A stretch of DNA of 64,000 bases, from contig NZ_KV880637.1 in assembly GCF_001907695.1 (NCBI RefSeq), positions 620,001 to 684,000 of the forward strand, given 5' to 3'. Within the stretch, counting starts at the first letter, position 1; the number at the start of each line of letters is the position of its first letter. This stretch comes from Thalassospira sp. TSL5-1 (GTDB lineage: Bacteria; Pseudomonadota; Alphaproteobacteria; Rhodospirillales; Thalassospiraceae). The notes under the pieces were generated by a model. It made no database searches and had not been told where the DNA came from. It worked only from the letters and a program-made list of their open reading frames with translations. The position numbers were made by a program, and so were the translations under genes. Positions 9,532 through 19,123 of the stretch are shown here, one piece after another.

Positions 9532-10717
9532 GCGCTGATAATACCCTGTCATAGGCGGTACAAACCCGGTTGCCATAGCCTTCCGTGAGTTGGCGGGCAA
9601 TTGTGGCGCGGGCGACCATGCCCAGGGTATCGCGCAAGGCTGTATCGTGCATCAACCGGTTAATCGCGGCGCATAAAGCGCCCGTATCGCGGGGCGGAAT
9701 GATCAGCCCGTTTTGACCATCCGTAATCGCACTTCCGGCATCATGGGTGGTAATCACGGGCAGGGATGCGGCCATTGCCTCCTGCACGGCCAGGCTGGAC
9801 CCCTCTGACAGGCTGGGAAAAACAAAAATATCGGCTGCATTCAGGGCCTTTGGAATGTCGCTGGCGGGAATAGGCCCGTGCCAAATCACCCCTTCTGGCA
9901 GGGTGGCGGTTAAGCTGGCGGCACAGGTTCGGGCCTTGCCAATCAGGGTCAGGGTGATGGCGTCACCATATTGGGCGCGCAGTGCCTTGAACACCTGCAA
10001 TAGGGCGGAAATGCCCTTCGCCAGGGATAATTCGCCAATATAAAGCAGGCGTAACGGGTTTTCTGTTTTGGGGGGCCGCTGTAATAAAAGGCATTGTCGG
10101 GCCAGGGGGGCATCAAACGGAATAATATGAATGCGGTTTTCTTTAATGCCGCAGTCAAGCAATCCCTCGGCCACGGTATCGGACGGGGCAAAAACGGCGC
10201 TGGCAAACCGGGCCTCGGCAATGCGGCGGCGGGCGAGGAAGCCTGAAATCTCGCGCCATTTTTGTCCATGTGCCTGATATTCCGCCGCGAGTTGTTTTGC
10301 ACGGATCGGGGCCAATTGCCCGGTCACATCGTTGATGGTTGGAATTTTGTGCCGGTGGGCCTTTTGCAGTGCGGGAAGGCTGTAATTGCCCTGCCCGTGC
10401 AACAGGCGCACGCCCGGCGGCATGTGGCGTGCGGCAAGCCAGGATAAAGGCAGGTCGGATGCCAGGTTATGGGCGGGCAGGCGCAGTAATCGGGCGGATT
10501 TCCCCAACAGGTCCGGCATGATATGACGGCCGGGAATGGCGGCAAGGCTGGCATCGACCCGTCGCGACGGGCGGCTCAGCAAGGTGCACGGATTTTCATC
10601 AGGGGCGGAATACCGCCAAAAACTGTCCCAACGCGCGAGACGACCCTGCCCGGCCAGATGGGCGGCCAGCAGGGCAAACTGGTCCACCCGGCCAATCATC
10701 CAGACATCGCCGGTCAT
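9524..10717 (-). CDS. GT4 family glycosyltransferase
   Basis: A retaining GT-B glycosyltransferase, 397 aa. The C-terminal Glycos_transf_1 domain shows the opening strand LRLLYIGELSLAKGI at about residue 225 and the donor-site stretch FPSLSEGSSLAVQEAMAASLPVI, followed by GQNGLIIPP. The N-terminal half is divergent, as expected for the acceptor-binding domain. It is first in the overlapping minus-strand operon 10717 to 4147. Sugar and linkage cannot be told from sequence. Confidence 0.9.
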   Translation of the reverse strand: MTGDVWMIGRVDQFALLAAHLAGQGRLARWDSFWRYSAPDENPCTLLSRPSRRVDASLAAIPGRHIMPDLLGKSARLLRLPAHNLASDLPLSWLAARHMPPGVRLLHGQGNYSLPALQKAHRHKIPTINDVTGQLAPIRAKQLAAEYQAHGQKWREISGFLARRRIAEARFASAVFAPSDTVAEGLLDCGIKENRIHIIPFDAPLARQCLLLQRPPKTENPLRLLYIGELSLAKGISALLQVFKALRAQYGDAITLTLIGKARTCAASLTATLPEGVIWHGPIPASDIPKALNAADIFVFPSLSEGSSLAVQEAMAASLPVITTHDAGSAITDGQNGLIIPPRDTGALCAAINRLMHDTALRDTLGMVARATIARQLTEGYGNRVCTAYDRVLSAHG

Positions 10718-10733
10718 TCAGGCGTCTTTCCGG

Positions 10734-10750
10734 GGTGGCAAAATGCCACC
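10734..10750. promoter_or_regulatory. Perfect 7-bp hairpin in the leader between two GT4 genes
   Basis: GGTGGCA-AAA-TGCCACC lies 17 bp before the start of the downstream GT4 gene (10717). No T-run follows on either strand, so it is not a normal terminator. A run of eight C residues (around 10780) lies just beyond it. It could be an operator or an RNA hairpin that tunes translation of the operon. Confidence 0.35.
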
Positions 10751-10860
10751 TTAAACAGGCACCCCCATTGCATGCTGATCCCCCCCCGTTTCAGCTTTTT
10801 GCGATTTGCAAACCTTAGCCGACAATTCCGGGTTGTGGCAAAGCAAACCGAACGGAGATT

Positions 10861-11988
10861 TCATCGCTGCGTCGCAAGAACCTGTTGGCAGATACACAAT
10901 GTTTGCGCGGCAATGGTGTCGGCAGTGTTGTTGGCAATGGCGGCCTGCTGTTGTGCCAGATGACGGGTGCGAAATGCCGGATTTGTCAGCAGGTGTGTTG
11001 ATATCTCGATCCAGCGATTAAGTTGACTGGAGGATGTTGGCAGGGGCAGCATGGTTTCGCCATTGACCAAAACATCATGGGCGCATCCGGTTTGGTCCGA
11101 GGCGATTGCCAGTGTGCCACACGCAATCGCCTCGATCACGGCAACGCCATAGGCATCGCTGTATGAGGGCAGAACAAACAATTTGGCGCTGCCATAAATC
11201 GGGGCAAGCGCGCCGGGCGATACGGCGGTGAGGATGGTTGTGAGGGCCGCAATTTCCGCCTGATTGATTTTGGCCTGCACGGCGGCGTGGTCTTTGGGGG
11301 CGATTCCGGCAATGGCAATGCTTGTGACCGTGCTGTTTTGTGCAAGTTGTGCTGCCAGTTTTAGAAACAGGTCAAACCCCTTTGCCGCCGTCGGACGGCC
11401 ACACCACAGCAGGTCGTAAGGGCGGTGCTGCCAGACAGGCAGGTCTGTTGCAGTCGGTGGCGTAAAGGACGGCGCAATTTGAGTGATGGTAATTTGATCG
11501 GCCTTCAGGCCCTTGGTGGTAAACCAGTTGGCCCCCTGTGTGCTGGCGGCCATGCCTGCATGGGCATGGGTCAGAATATCTTGGCGCATTTTTTGCCGGA
11601 TCGGATTTTTAAAAACCGCATCGGAGCCCGCCCAGCCATCAAACCGGACGATATAGGGAATATCATGCTGGCGGCACCATTTATGGGCCTGCCACATGGC
11701 ACTGCCAAACCCGGCAAGGATCACAATATCCGGGCCAAAATTTGCAAGTGACGGCGCGGGCGATGCGTTGAGTGCCAGGCTGCGGTTTTCGCCCAGCGGC
11801 ACATGGATGCCCGGCAGGATGACTTGCGAAAACAGGCCGGAGGGATCTGCCCAGTTGCGTTGGGGTTCGGATTTATGGGTGCGAAAAATGCGAAATGCAC
11901 CGCCATCGGCTGCCACCCGTTTGGCAAGTATTTGATGAGAATTATACCTGTAAGGCGGGATCAGATTGCTGATCAGTACAATTTTCAC
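10861..11988 (-). CDS. GT4 family glycosyltransferase
   Basis: A 375-aa GT-B glycosyltransferase. The N-terminus MKIVLISNLIPPYRYNSHQI is the usual GT4 first strand and loop, and the donor-binding region reads LPSYSDAYGVAVIEAIACGTLAI, with the first of the two family glutamates replaced by Asp. It is separated by 143 bp from the next minus-strand gene, so it may share the transcript or the downstream operon may have its own promoter. It is divergent from the WecG fusion gene with only 73 bp between the starts. Confidence 0.9.
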   Translation of the reverse strand: MKIVLISNLIPPYRYNSHQILAKRVAADGGAFRIFRTHKSEPQRNWADPSGLFSQVILPGIHVPLGENRSLALNASPAPSLANFGPDIVILAGFGSAMWQAHKWCRQHDIPYIVRFDGWAGSDAVFKNPIRQKMRQDILTHAHAGMAASTQGANWFTTKGLKADQITITQIAPSFTPPTATDLPVWQHRPYDLLWCGRPTAAKGFDLFLKLAAQLAQNSTVTSIAIAGIAPKDHAAVQAKINQAEIAALTTILTAVSPGALAPIYGSAKLFVLPSYSDAYGVAVIEAIACGTLAIASDQTGCAHDVLVNGETMLPLPTSSSQLNRWIEISTHLLTNPAFRTRHLAQQQAAIANNTADTIAAQTLCICQQVLATQR

Positions 11989-12061
11989 GCTCGTCTTTCA
12001 ATATAAGGATGTTTTTTTGACAAGTTATGCCATCCTTGGTTTGCGGAGAACAGCAAACTGA

Positions 12062-13717
12062 ATGGGGGCAGGTTGCTTGGTAAAGACGATAACCTTTTTT
12101 GATTTGCATCTGGACCGGCGGGGGCCCGACCAGCTGCGCGATGATATTTTGGCCGATCTAAAGGCCGGGCGGCGTATTCGGCATATTTCATTAAATGCGA
12201 TCAAGCTGGTGGCGGCGCGAAAGGACCCGTTATTGTGGCGCGCCCTGCAAGAGTGCGACTGCCTGAGTGCCGATGGCATGGGGATTGTCTGGGCGGCAAA
12301 AATGCTGGGCTATCCGCTGGCCGGGCGCGTGACCGGCATTGATTTGATGATCAATCTGATGCCCGGTCTGGCGCGAGCGGGTCATTCGGTTTTTTTATTG
12401 GGGGCCCGGCCCGATATCGTGGCGCGCACCGCCCGCCAGTTGACCCGGGATTATCCCGGTTTGAACATTGTTGGCTTTTGTGATGGCTATGGCAAAAGCG
12501 ATGGCGAAATGGCCGCCCGGGTGCGCCAAAGCGGGGCAGATGTGGTGTTTGTTGCCCTGCCCAGCCCGCGCAAGGAATGCTTTGTCACGGACTATGCCGA
12601 TGCGTTTGGTGCCCGCCTGTTGATTGGGGTGGGCGGGGCATTTGATGTGATTTCAGGGGCGGTGAAACGCGCGCCTTTGGGCTGGCAAAGGGCCGGGCTG
12701 GAATGGTTTTGGCGGGTTTTGCAGGCCCCGCGCAGTATGACCGGGCGTTATATGCGCGGGTTGGGGCAGTTTGGCTTTTTGGTTGTGCGCCGTTGGTGTG
12801 CCATGCAATTTGCGGCAAAATGGCCGATGGCGCGGGGGCGACCCTCGGGGCGGCGTCTGGTAAGTATAGTGACCCTGATCATGCTGATCGGCAGCATTTT
12901 TGGGGCGGGCACGGCCCTGGGTCAAAGCCCGAATGTAACAACGCATTTTGCGCAGCAACCTTCTTTGCCAGTCGCGCAAATCGCGGTCATTAACCGCAAC
13001 GGTGCGGCCCTGGCGGATGCGCTGGCGGAGCTTGAGCATGATGAAAACCGGGCGGATTCCCTCAATCCAAATGATAACAGCCTGACAGCCGATGCCGCTG
13101 TGGTGGTGGCGGGTTTTCTGGAAGGGTTGGTGAATGTTACCCATCCCGGATTGTTACCCGCAATGGATGGGGCGACTTTAACATCCGTTCTTGCCGCGTT
13201 TTTTGCCCGTCAGCCAGACGACACCCAAAATGCAGCAACAGGGAATGATGCACCCTCTGTCAAAGGGGCACTATCGGGATCATCACCTGTTTTGCGGCGC
13301 ATCCTGTCAACGCTAGAGCAGGTTTTCGCCAGCCTGCTGGTGCAAAAGTTTATTCCGGCGACATTGATGGGTGGGATTCAGGGCCTGCTGGCCAATGCGT
13401 TGCTGGTGGCCATTTTGCGCTATGGCGATGGCGGCGGGGACCCGGCCCGGCTGGCCTATCATTATGCGCCGGGTCTGTCGGCGGCGGCCTTTGGCAATGT
13501 CGGCGACGGGTTTGATCGTTATATGCCGGTTGTGCCGGAAACGAACAGGCCCGCCGCCCCTGCCATTTTGGCCCGCCCCGGTGTGGTCGCACAGGTTTTT
13601 GCCGCCCCCGAGCCCGGCGACCGCGACATGCCTGCCCCTTTTGACCCGGAAAAGCCGGTTGTGCAAAATCCCGACGGAAATGATGACTGGTGGCCCGATG
13701 ATGCCAGCCCGCGTTAA
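12062..13717 (+). CDS. WecG/TagA/CpsF glycosyltransferase fused to an unknown exported domain
   Basis: Residues about 8-250 are a complete WecG/TagA/CpsF domain: SLNAIKLVAARKDP, the DGMGIVWAAK loop (71-80), RVTGIDLM, and ALPSPRKE with GGAFDVISG near the end. These enzymes add a sugar to an undecaprenyl-linked acceptor at the inner membrane. A basic patch and one hydrophobic segment follow (267-287, ending GTALGQ), which looks like a signal peptide, and then about 265 residues with no recognisable family, helical at first and proline-rich at the C-terminus. A Met at residue 256 (base 12827) could start the second part separately, but no Shine-Dalgarno sequence precedes it. The frame is continuous. 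A GGAG lies about 13 bp before the ATG; TTG at 12077 is an alternative start. Confidence 0.85.
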   Translation: MGAGCLVKTITFFDLHLDRRGPDQLRDDILADLKAGRRIRHISLNAIKLVAARKDPLLWRALQECDCLSADGMGIVWAAKMLGYPLAGRVTGIDLMINLMPGLARAGHSVFLLGARPDIVARTARQLTRDYPGLNIVGFCDGYGKSDGEMAARVRQSGADVVFVALPSPRKECFVTDYADAFGARLLIGVGGAFDVISGAVKRAPLGWQRAGLEWFWRVLQAPRSMTGRYMRGLGQFGFLVVRRWCAMQFAAKWPMARGRPSGRRLVSIVTLIMLIGSIFGAGTALGQSPNVTTHFAQQPSLPVAQIAVINRNGAALADALAELEHDENRADSLNPNDNSLTADAAVVVAGFLEGLVNVTHPGLLPAMDGATLTSVLAAFFARQPDDTQNAATGNDAPSVKGALSGSSPVLRRILSTLEQVFASLLVQKFIPATLMGGIQGLLANALLVAILRYGDGGGDPARLAYHYAPGLSAAAFGNVGDGFDRYMPVVPETNRPAAPAILARPGVVAQVFAAPEPGDRDMPAPFDPEKPVVQNPDGNDDWWPDDASPR

Positions 13718-13830
13718 CGATAAACCGGATGGTTCTGGCAGCAGGGTTCTTTGCATTTTCTACTTTTGTGCCATCTGTTTCAAATAGCAGACACTTTCGT
13801 GCCCATGATGTTGAGTTTTGATTGGATACC

Positions 13831-16089
13831 ATGACGCAGCGTTCCCCCAAAAACAGGGCAGGCGGGCCGCCGGTAACGCTCGCGGATATGGTGCCGGTGA
13901 TCTGGCGGCGACGTGGCGTGGTGTTGCTGGTTTTTGCCCTGCTTTTGTTGCTGGTGGCGGCCTTGGTGCCGTTATGGCAGCCCGATTATCAGGCGCGGGC
14001 GCAAATTGGCTTTTTGCCCGCTACACCCGCCCCCCTGGCGCAACGCGATAACGGCACCTCGCCCTCTGCGATTTTCCAGATTTCCGATCTTGATACCGAA
14101 ATGGCAGTTTTGCGCAGCACAGCGGTATTATCGGCTGCGCGGTCGGTTTTGCTGGGCGATGGGCTGAATTTTGATCCGCAACCGTCAAAACTGGCAAAAT
14201 GGCTGGGTATGGCGCAGGGGCCGCAACAGCATATTTTGGCCGGTGAAAGCCGTGAAGCCGTGCGCGAAGCCCGCGATATTACCATTTTGCGCGGCAAGAT
14301 CAAAACCGCACAACTTGATAATGCCCGCGTGATCGAGGTTTTCCTGTTTGATCCTGATCCGGCACGGGCGCGTCAGATGCTGGATGCGGTGATTAACAGT
14401 TATGTCTGGAAACGGCAGAATGATTTGCGCGGTAAATTGGCCGATCAATATGACGAAACCCTGCGCCAGCGTGATGCCGCCCTGACACGACAGCAACAGC
14501 AACAACAGGCTCTGCTGGACTGGCAGGATGCCCATCCGCTTGCCTTGGGGGCGCTGCAGGGGGCCTTTCAGGGAGGTGCGGGGCAGAACAGGGCGGATGA
14601 CAGCGCGTCACGCAGCCTTGAAACCCTGCGCCAGCAACGTGAGGCGGCACAGATTGACCTTGTGACCCTGCAATCGCGCCAGCAGGCGACAGATCAGGCC
14701 AATGGTGATGTTGCCAGCCTTCTGCGCCTGCCGGAAATTTCCAATAGTGATGCGGTGCGCGAGCTGAATTTGCGTCTGGCGCAATTGCGTGGCACCGCGG
14801 CGGATCTGGCACGCCGATATGGCGACCGTCACCCGCTGGTGCAGGCCAACCGGGCGCAAATTGCCCAGGCAGAAGGGGATTTGCAAACCGCAATATCGGC
14901 ACAAATCGCCGCCATTAACCGCGATGCGCAAATTGCGGCCACCCGCCTTGCCCGCTATGACGCGGAATATCGCCGCATCATGGCGGAAATGACTGCGAAT
15001 AACCGGGACTGGCTGGGGTTTGTGCAATTGCAGCGTGCGCTGGATGATGCGGGAAACGAAGTTGCCATCCTGTCGGACCGGGCGCGGTTGATGCAGTCGC
15101 AACTGGCGGCCATGCGCCCGGATGTGGAAATTTTGCAGGCCCCGGAAATTCCCGGCAAACCGGTTTTTCCATCGCGCCGTCATCTTGCCGTCCTTGGCGG
15201 TGCTGCCGCAATATTGCTGGCTATGGCCGCGGCCATTTTGCGCGATTATTTTGACCGTGCCCTTCACCGGGCCCATGATGCCGAAACCCTGACCGGATTA
15301 CCGATATTTGCCGTTTTGCCACGTATGACAAAACGCGACCCGCAAGGCCGTGCCGCCGACGAGGAAAACGAGGCGATTGGCCATTTGCAAACCATTATTC
15401 GCCTGCGATGCGATCGTCGGGCGCAAAGACAGCAACAGGCAGCAACAGTGCAGGATGATGTAGGCACGCCGGGCCGGGTGATTTGTGTAACATCGCCCAT
15501 GCCTGGCGATGGCAAAAGCCGGCTTGCACGTAAAATTGCTACCCGGTTTGCCCGCAATAGTCCGCGTGTTTTACTGCTGGATGGCGATTTGCGCCGCCCG
15601 GCCCGCCTGATGGATGAGGGCTTTGCAAGTCTGCAGGCAAATCACCCCGCCGTGCTAGATTTACAAGGAGTGTTGCAGGGAGATTGTGCACCGGAGGGTG
15701 CGGTTTTAAGGCTGCGTGACGGGGATTTTGCGGGGGATGAACCCGTGCCGGAATATGACTTTCTGGGCGCGGAAAACGCCGTTGCATCCGCCCTGGCCGG
15801 GCAATTGATGGCGGAAAAACTCGCCCCGCTAATGGCACATTTAAAAACACGATATGATTTTATCATCATTGATGCGCCGCCGGTGCTGTCGGTTGCCGAT
15901 GCCATTTGGCTGATGCGCGTGGCCGATGACAGATTACTGTTGTTGCGGGCGGGCAAAAGCCACCGCGATGATATTATCGATGCGGCGAACCGCCTGGCAC
16001 AGGCGGGATGCCCGGCAGATGGCATTGTTTTTAGCGGTGTGTCGCGGCGCGGGGCCTATTATGGCAGCAAGAAAAGGCGCAAAGCATGA
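13831..16089 (+). CDS. Wzz-type chain-length protein with C-terminal BY-kinase
   Basis: Co-polymerase and tyrosine autokinase that controls length and export of Wzy-made polysaccharide. A Wzz domain with TM1 (about 30-48) is followed by a long periplasmic coiled coil containing QRDAALTRQQQQQQ, TM2 at about 450-472, then the cytoplasmic kinase. The kinase shows Walker A PMPGDGKS (about 555), Walker A' LLDGDLRRP (about 580) and Walker B FIIIDAPPVL (about 677). The C-terminal Tyr cluster is very short (AYYGSKK). TTG at 13822 in the same frame is a weaker start. It overlaps the next gene as ATGA, indicating translational coupling. Confidence 0.93.
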   Translation: MTQRSPKNRAGGPPVTLADMVPVIWRRRGVVLLVFALLLLLVAALVPLWQPDYQARAQIGFLPATPAPLAQRDNGTSPSAIFQISDLDTEMAVLRSTAVLSAARSVLLGDGLNFDPQPSKLAKWLGMAQGPQQHILAGESREAVREARDITILRGKIKTAQLDNARVIEVFLFDPDPARARQMLDAVINSYVWKRQNDLRGKLADQYDETLRQRDAALTRQQQQQQALLDWQDAHPLALGALQGAFQGGAGQNRADDSASRSLETLRQQREAAQIDLVTLQSRQQATDQANGDVASLLRLPEISNSDAVRELNLRLAQLRGTAADLARRYGDRHPLVQANRAQIAQAEGDLQTAISAQIAAINRDAQIAATRLARYDAEYRRIMAEMTANNRDWLGFVQLQRALDDAGNEVAILSDRARLMQSQLAAMRPDVEILQAPEIPGKPVFPSRRHLAVLGGAAAILLAMAAAILRDYFDRALHRAHDAETLTGLPIFAVLPRMTKRDPQGRAADEENEAIGHLQTIIRLRCDRRAQRQQQAATVQDDVGTPGRVICVTSPMPGDGKSRLARKIATRFARNSPRVLLLDGDLRRPARLMDEGFASLQANHPAVLDLQGVLQGDCAPEGAVLRLRDGDFAGDEPVPEYDFLGAENAVASALAGQLMAEKLAPLMAHLKTRYDFIIIDAPPVLSVADAIWLMRVADDRLLLLRAGKSHRDDIIDAANRLAQAGCPADGIVFSGVSRRGAYYGSKKRRKA

Positions 16090-16550
16090 TGAAGGTGTGT
16101 CTTCCATTGCGCAGGCGGGCCTGTATCGGATTGCTTTTGGGTTTCATACTGGCCCTGTTGGGCCTGTCCGGGGCGCGGTTATGGCAGGATGCACAAGCCT
16201 TTATGAATGCCCCAAACCGGCAAGCCGCGCTGAAGGCGGGCGACGGGATTGTGCCGGAAACCTTGCGGCAAAAAATCAATTTCGCCCTGGCCCGGCAGGA
16301 TTATGTGAGCGCAAACGAAGCGATGGCGAAGTTACAGCAGATTTACCCCAACGATGTTTCCGTGCAGTTACAGGCGATTCATGGGCGGGTGATGCAATTG
16401 CGCGCCAATGGCGGGCTGAATGCCGACAAACGGGCGGAGATCGCCCGCGACATTCGCCAGGCGATGGGCCATGCGGGGGATAATCCCAAGTTATCAGACC
16501 GGGCAGAAAGGATGCTGGCCCTGCTGATCAGTGCTGCTGCGGCGCAGTAG
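16086..16550 (+). CDS. Small membrane-anchored protein coupled to the BY-kinase
   Basis: A 154-aa protein I do not recognise. It has one N-terminal membrane segment (about 12-32) after an Arg-rich start, then a helical, alanine-rich domain with spacing like a TPR or coiled-coil pair (ARQDYVSANEAMAKLQQIYPND). It should be anchored in the inner membrane with the domain outside. The overlap with the kinase stop implies a matched supply, so it may be an accessory of the Wzz/kinase complex. Its 3' end overlaps the convergent ligase gene by 23 bp. Confidence 0.75.
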   Translation: MMKVCLPLRRRACIGLLLGFILALLGLSGARLWQDAQAFMNAPNRQAALKAGDGIVPETLRQKINFALARQDYVSANEAMAKLQQIYPNDVSVQLQAIHGRVMQLRANGGLNADKRAEIARDIRQAMGHAGDNPKLSDRAERMLALLISAAAAQ

Positions 16551-17862
16551 ATTTTACCTTTGCCCGCTTTTGACGGGCAGTTGCCGCTCCGGGAAGGGCC
16601 GCCAAACAGCCAGCAATCATCAGCAAAGGCAAAATGACGGCAGGTTGGCCAGTTACACCATCAAAACAGGACTGCACCAGAAAGGCGGTTAAAAAGGCCA
16701 GAAACAAGCCCTGTTTTGGTGGGGATGCCTGTGCCGATGCACGACGGATCAGGCCCGCACCCCCCGTGATCAAAAGCATCATTACGATGATAAAAACCGG
16801 CAATCCCAGCGTCAGGGCCATATCAAGCCATAAATTATGACTGCTGACCCAGCGCACGGTATCATTCATACCGGGTGTCGCGGCAAATTGCAGGGCCGGG
16901 GCAATACCATTGGGGCCATACCCGGTTAAGGGCCGCTGTATGATTGCGGCAAGAGCGCTTTGCCACACATCATCACGTTGCAGCCAGTCGGGCCGGGCCA
17001 GTTCGACAAAGCGGGTCAGCATGTCGGGGGCCAGCAGCAGGGATGCCAGCATGGGCAGCAGAATGCCCGTCGCCAGCAGGTAACGGCGGCACGGGTCGGT
17101 ATCATCCGGCTTTTTTGCGGCAGCCAGCATAAAGATAAATGTGCCCGCCATCAGTGCGACAATACCGGCCCGCGAATGGCTGCCAAGGGCGGTGGCAAAC
17201 AGTACAATCGCAATGGCAAGCCAGCCGCCATAACGGTCTATTTTTTCGCCGATATTGCCGGGGGGATGCTGCCATAAATAAAGGCAGGCGAAAAAGCCGG
17301 TTGTGACAAAGGCGCAAAAGGCATTGCGATTGGCAAAGGTGCCAGTGAAATCACCCATATGCGCGGTTTTGATAAACCAAAGGGTCGTTGGTATGCCGGT
17401 CAAGGCCGTGATATGGGCAATCATTGCCTGCAAAACTGCACTTGCCACCAGTGCCTTGCAAAACGGGGTGATGTTGGCGATCGGGTCCTGTTGCCAGGCG
17501 CATAAAAGCGGAATGCCCGCTAGCCACAACAGATAAAGCAGCGTATCGGGCAGATGTGCCGGGGCAAGCGCGATGCCGTCGCCATCAAAGGGCGCTGTGA
17601 TGATTTTCGGCCAGACCGGCAGGGATTGGAAGACGAGCCAACCCGCTGCCACAATAAAGGCGAGTGCGAAAGGACGCAGGGCATGAAACGGAACAGGGGA
17701 TACATCATGGCCGTTCTTTAAGGCCTGGATCATGTGCACCAGCAGGGCAATTGCCACGGGAATTGCCAGCAACGCCAGCGCCCAGGGCCGGGCCCCACCC
17801 AAAAGAAAAGGGGCGGCAAAGACCTCGAATATCAGGCTCCAGCGGGCGATGGTGGCAATCAT
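16528..17862 (-). CDS. O-antigen ligase/polymerase (Wzy_C) family membrane protein
   Basis: A 444-aa multi-spanning inner-membrane protein of the WaaL/Wzy/RfaL superfamily. The family core is visible: FANRNAFCAFVTTGF, then GSHSRAGIVALMAG, a large periplasmic loop with ALAAIIQRPLTGYGPNG and SSHNLWLDMALTLGLP. It either polymerises repeat units or ligates the finished chain to an acceptor; sequence alone cannot decide. It is alone on the minus strand, between two plus-strand blocks of the same cluster, and diverges from another Wzy_C-like gene across 91 bp. Confidence 0.88.
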   Translation of the reverse strand: MIATIARWSLIFEVFAAPFLLGGARPWALALLAIPVAIALLVHMIQALKNGHDVSPVPFHALRPFALAFIVAAGWLVFQSLPVWPKIITAPFDGDGIALAPAHLPDTLLYLLWLAGIPLLCAWQQDPIANITPFCKALVASAVLQAMIAHITALTGIPTTLWFIKTAHMGDFTGTFANRNAFCAFVTTGFFACLYLWQHPPGNIGEKIDRYGGWLAIAIVLFATALGSHSRAGIVALMAGTFIFMLAAAKKPDDTDPCRRYLLATGILLPMLASLLLAPDMLTRFVELARPDWLQRDDVWQSALAAIIQRPLTGYGPNGIAPALQFAATPGMNDTVRWVSSHNLWLDMALTLGLPVFIIVMMLLITGGAGLIRRASAQASPPKQGLFLAFLTAFLVQSCFDGVTGQPAVILPLLMIAGCLAALPGAATARQKRAKVKSTAPQQH

Positions 17863-17953
17863 GACAGGATTTGACCCCCTGCGGATAGATGCTTAAGTCT
17901 AGGGCTCGCCAAACTTTCTGTCATGGTTTTTATCGCGTATAGGCTGCAACTGA

Positions 17954-19123
17954 ATGCCTTCTTCTTCCGGTTCTGATCTCCCGCCCGAAAATGCGCCACA
18001 ACAGAAAAATCATGCCGATATCACCCCAGTTGTGCGTAGCGGAGAAATGCTGCCCTTTCTGGCGCAAATTGCAGGTATGGGGATGATTGCCGTTTCGCTG
18101 TGGGCTTTGCCGTTGGGCGGTACGCTGAGCAAGGGGCTGCTGGTGATATGGGCGGTATTGAGTATTTTGCCGCTGCTGGGGCGCAGCGGATTTTTGATGG
18201 ATGTGGCGCTGGCGGTTTTGCTGTGGCTGGCCCTGACGATATGGGTGCTGATGGCCGGGCATGGCGGAAGTGCGGCGTGGCGGCTGGCGGGGAATTTAGC
18301 CTTGTTGCCGTTGGGGCTGGTGCTGGGGTCCCTGCGGGGGCGGGCGGTTTTGGGGCCCTTGATGCTGCCCGTGCTGGTGTATGTGGGGCTTGATAGCCAT
18401 TTCATGCTGACCAGCGAGGGTTGGCGGCTGAATAATCCGTTTTTGTTTTTAGCGTTATTTGTGCTGGCCCTGACGGCATGGGATGTACGCCGTCCGGTAT
18501 TTCGCGCAGGGGGATTGCTTTCGTCATTGTGGCCGGGCCTGTTGGCGGGTGTTGGCATGATCGGTGTTTTTGCCAGCCAGACCCGAATTGCCATTCTGGC
18601 GATGGCGGTGGTTCTGATCACCCGTATTCGTTTGCATCATGCGCGAACATGGCTATGGGGCCTGCCTTTGGCGGGGGCGGGGCTGTGGTTTGTTGTCGAT
18701 TATTTGCCGCGCATTTTATTCACCCATGCCAGCGGCAGGCTGGCCTATTGGCAGATGTTCTGGCAGCAATGGCAGGAAGGCAGTGCCAGCCAGCACTGGC
18801 TGGGGTTTGGTGTCGGCGCGATTGAAAGCCAGCTTCAAAAACTGCAATCGGCGTCATCCTTTGGCGCGTTGCATAATGACCATTTTCATATGCTCTATGA
18901 AACCGGGTTGCTCGGCGCCGGGTTATGGGTTGCGGGTTGGGGCATGATGATGTGGCTGGTGCGCCCCTCCGCGCTGGCGGTGGGAATATTGCTGGCGGTG
19001 ATGGTGACGATGGTAACGGATAATACTCTGTCTTACGGGCATTATCTGCTGGCAAGCGGGGTTGCTGCCGGGGTTGCCTGGAACAGCCGAAATGCGGAAA
19101 TCGAGGCGTCGGATCATGTTTGA
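17954..19123 (+). CDS. Second Wzy_C-like polymerase/ligase
   Basis: A 389-aa polytopic membrane protein with a soluble N-terminal stretch of about 30 residues. Family features are SQTRIAILAMAVV, SGRLAYWQMFWQQW, GFGVGAIE and LHNDHFHMLYETGLLGAG, the usual Wzy_C periplasmic loop with its conserved Arg and His. Presence of two such proteins suggests one polymerase and one ligase, or two polymers. The stop overlaps the following gene by 8 bp. Confidence 0.85.
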   Translation: MPSSSGSDLPPENAPQQKNHADITPVVRSGEMLPFLAQIAGMGMIAVSLWALPLGGTLSKGLLVIWAVLSILPLLGRSGFLMDVALAVLLWLALTIWVLMAGHGGSAAWRLAGNLALLPLGLVLGSLRGRAVLGPLMLPVLVYVGLDSHFMLTSEGWRLNNPFLFLALFVLALTAWDVRRPVFRAGGLLSSLWPGLLAGVGMIGVFASQTRIAILAMAVVLITRIRLHHARTWLWGLPLAGAGLWFVVDYLPRILFTHASGRLAYWQMFWQQWQEGSASQHWLGFGVGAIESQLQKLQSASSFGALHNDHFHMLYETGLLGAGLWVAGWGMMMWLVRPSALAVGILLAVMVTMVTDNTLSYGHYLLASGVAAGVAWNSRNAEIEASDHV

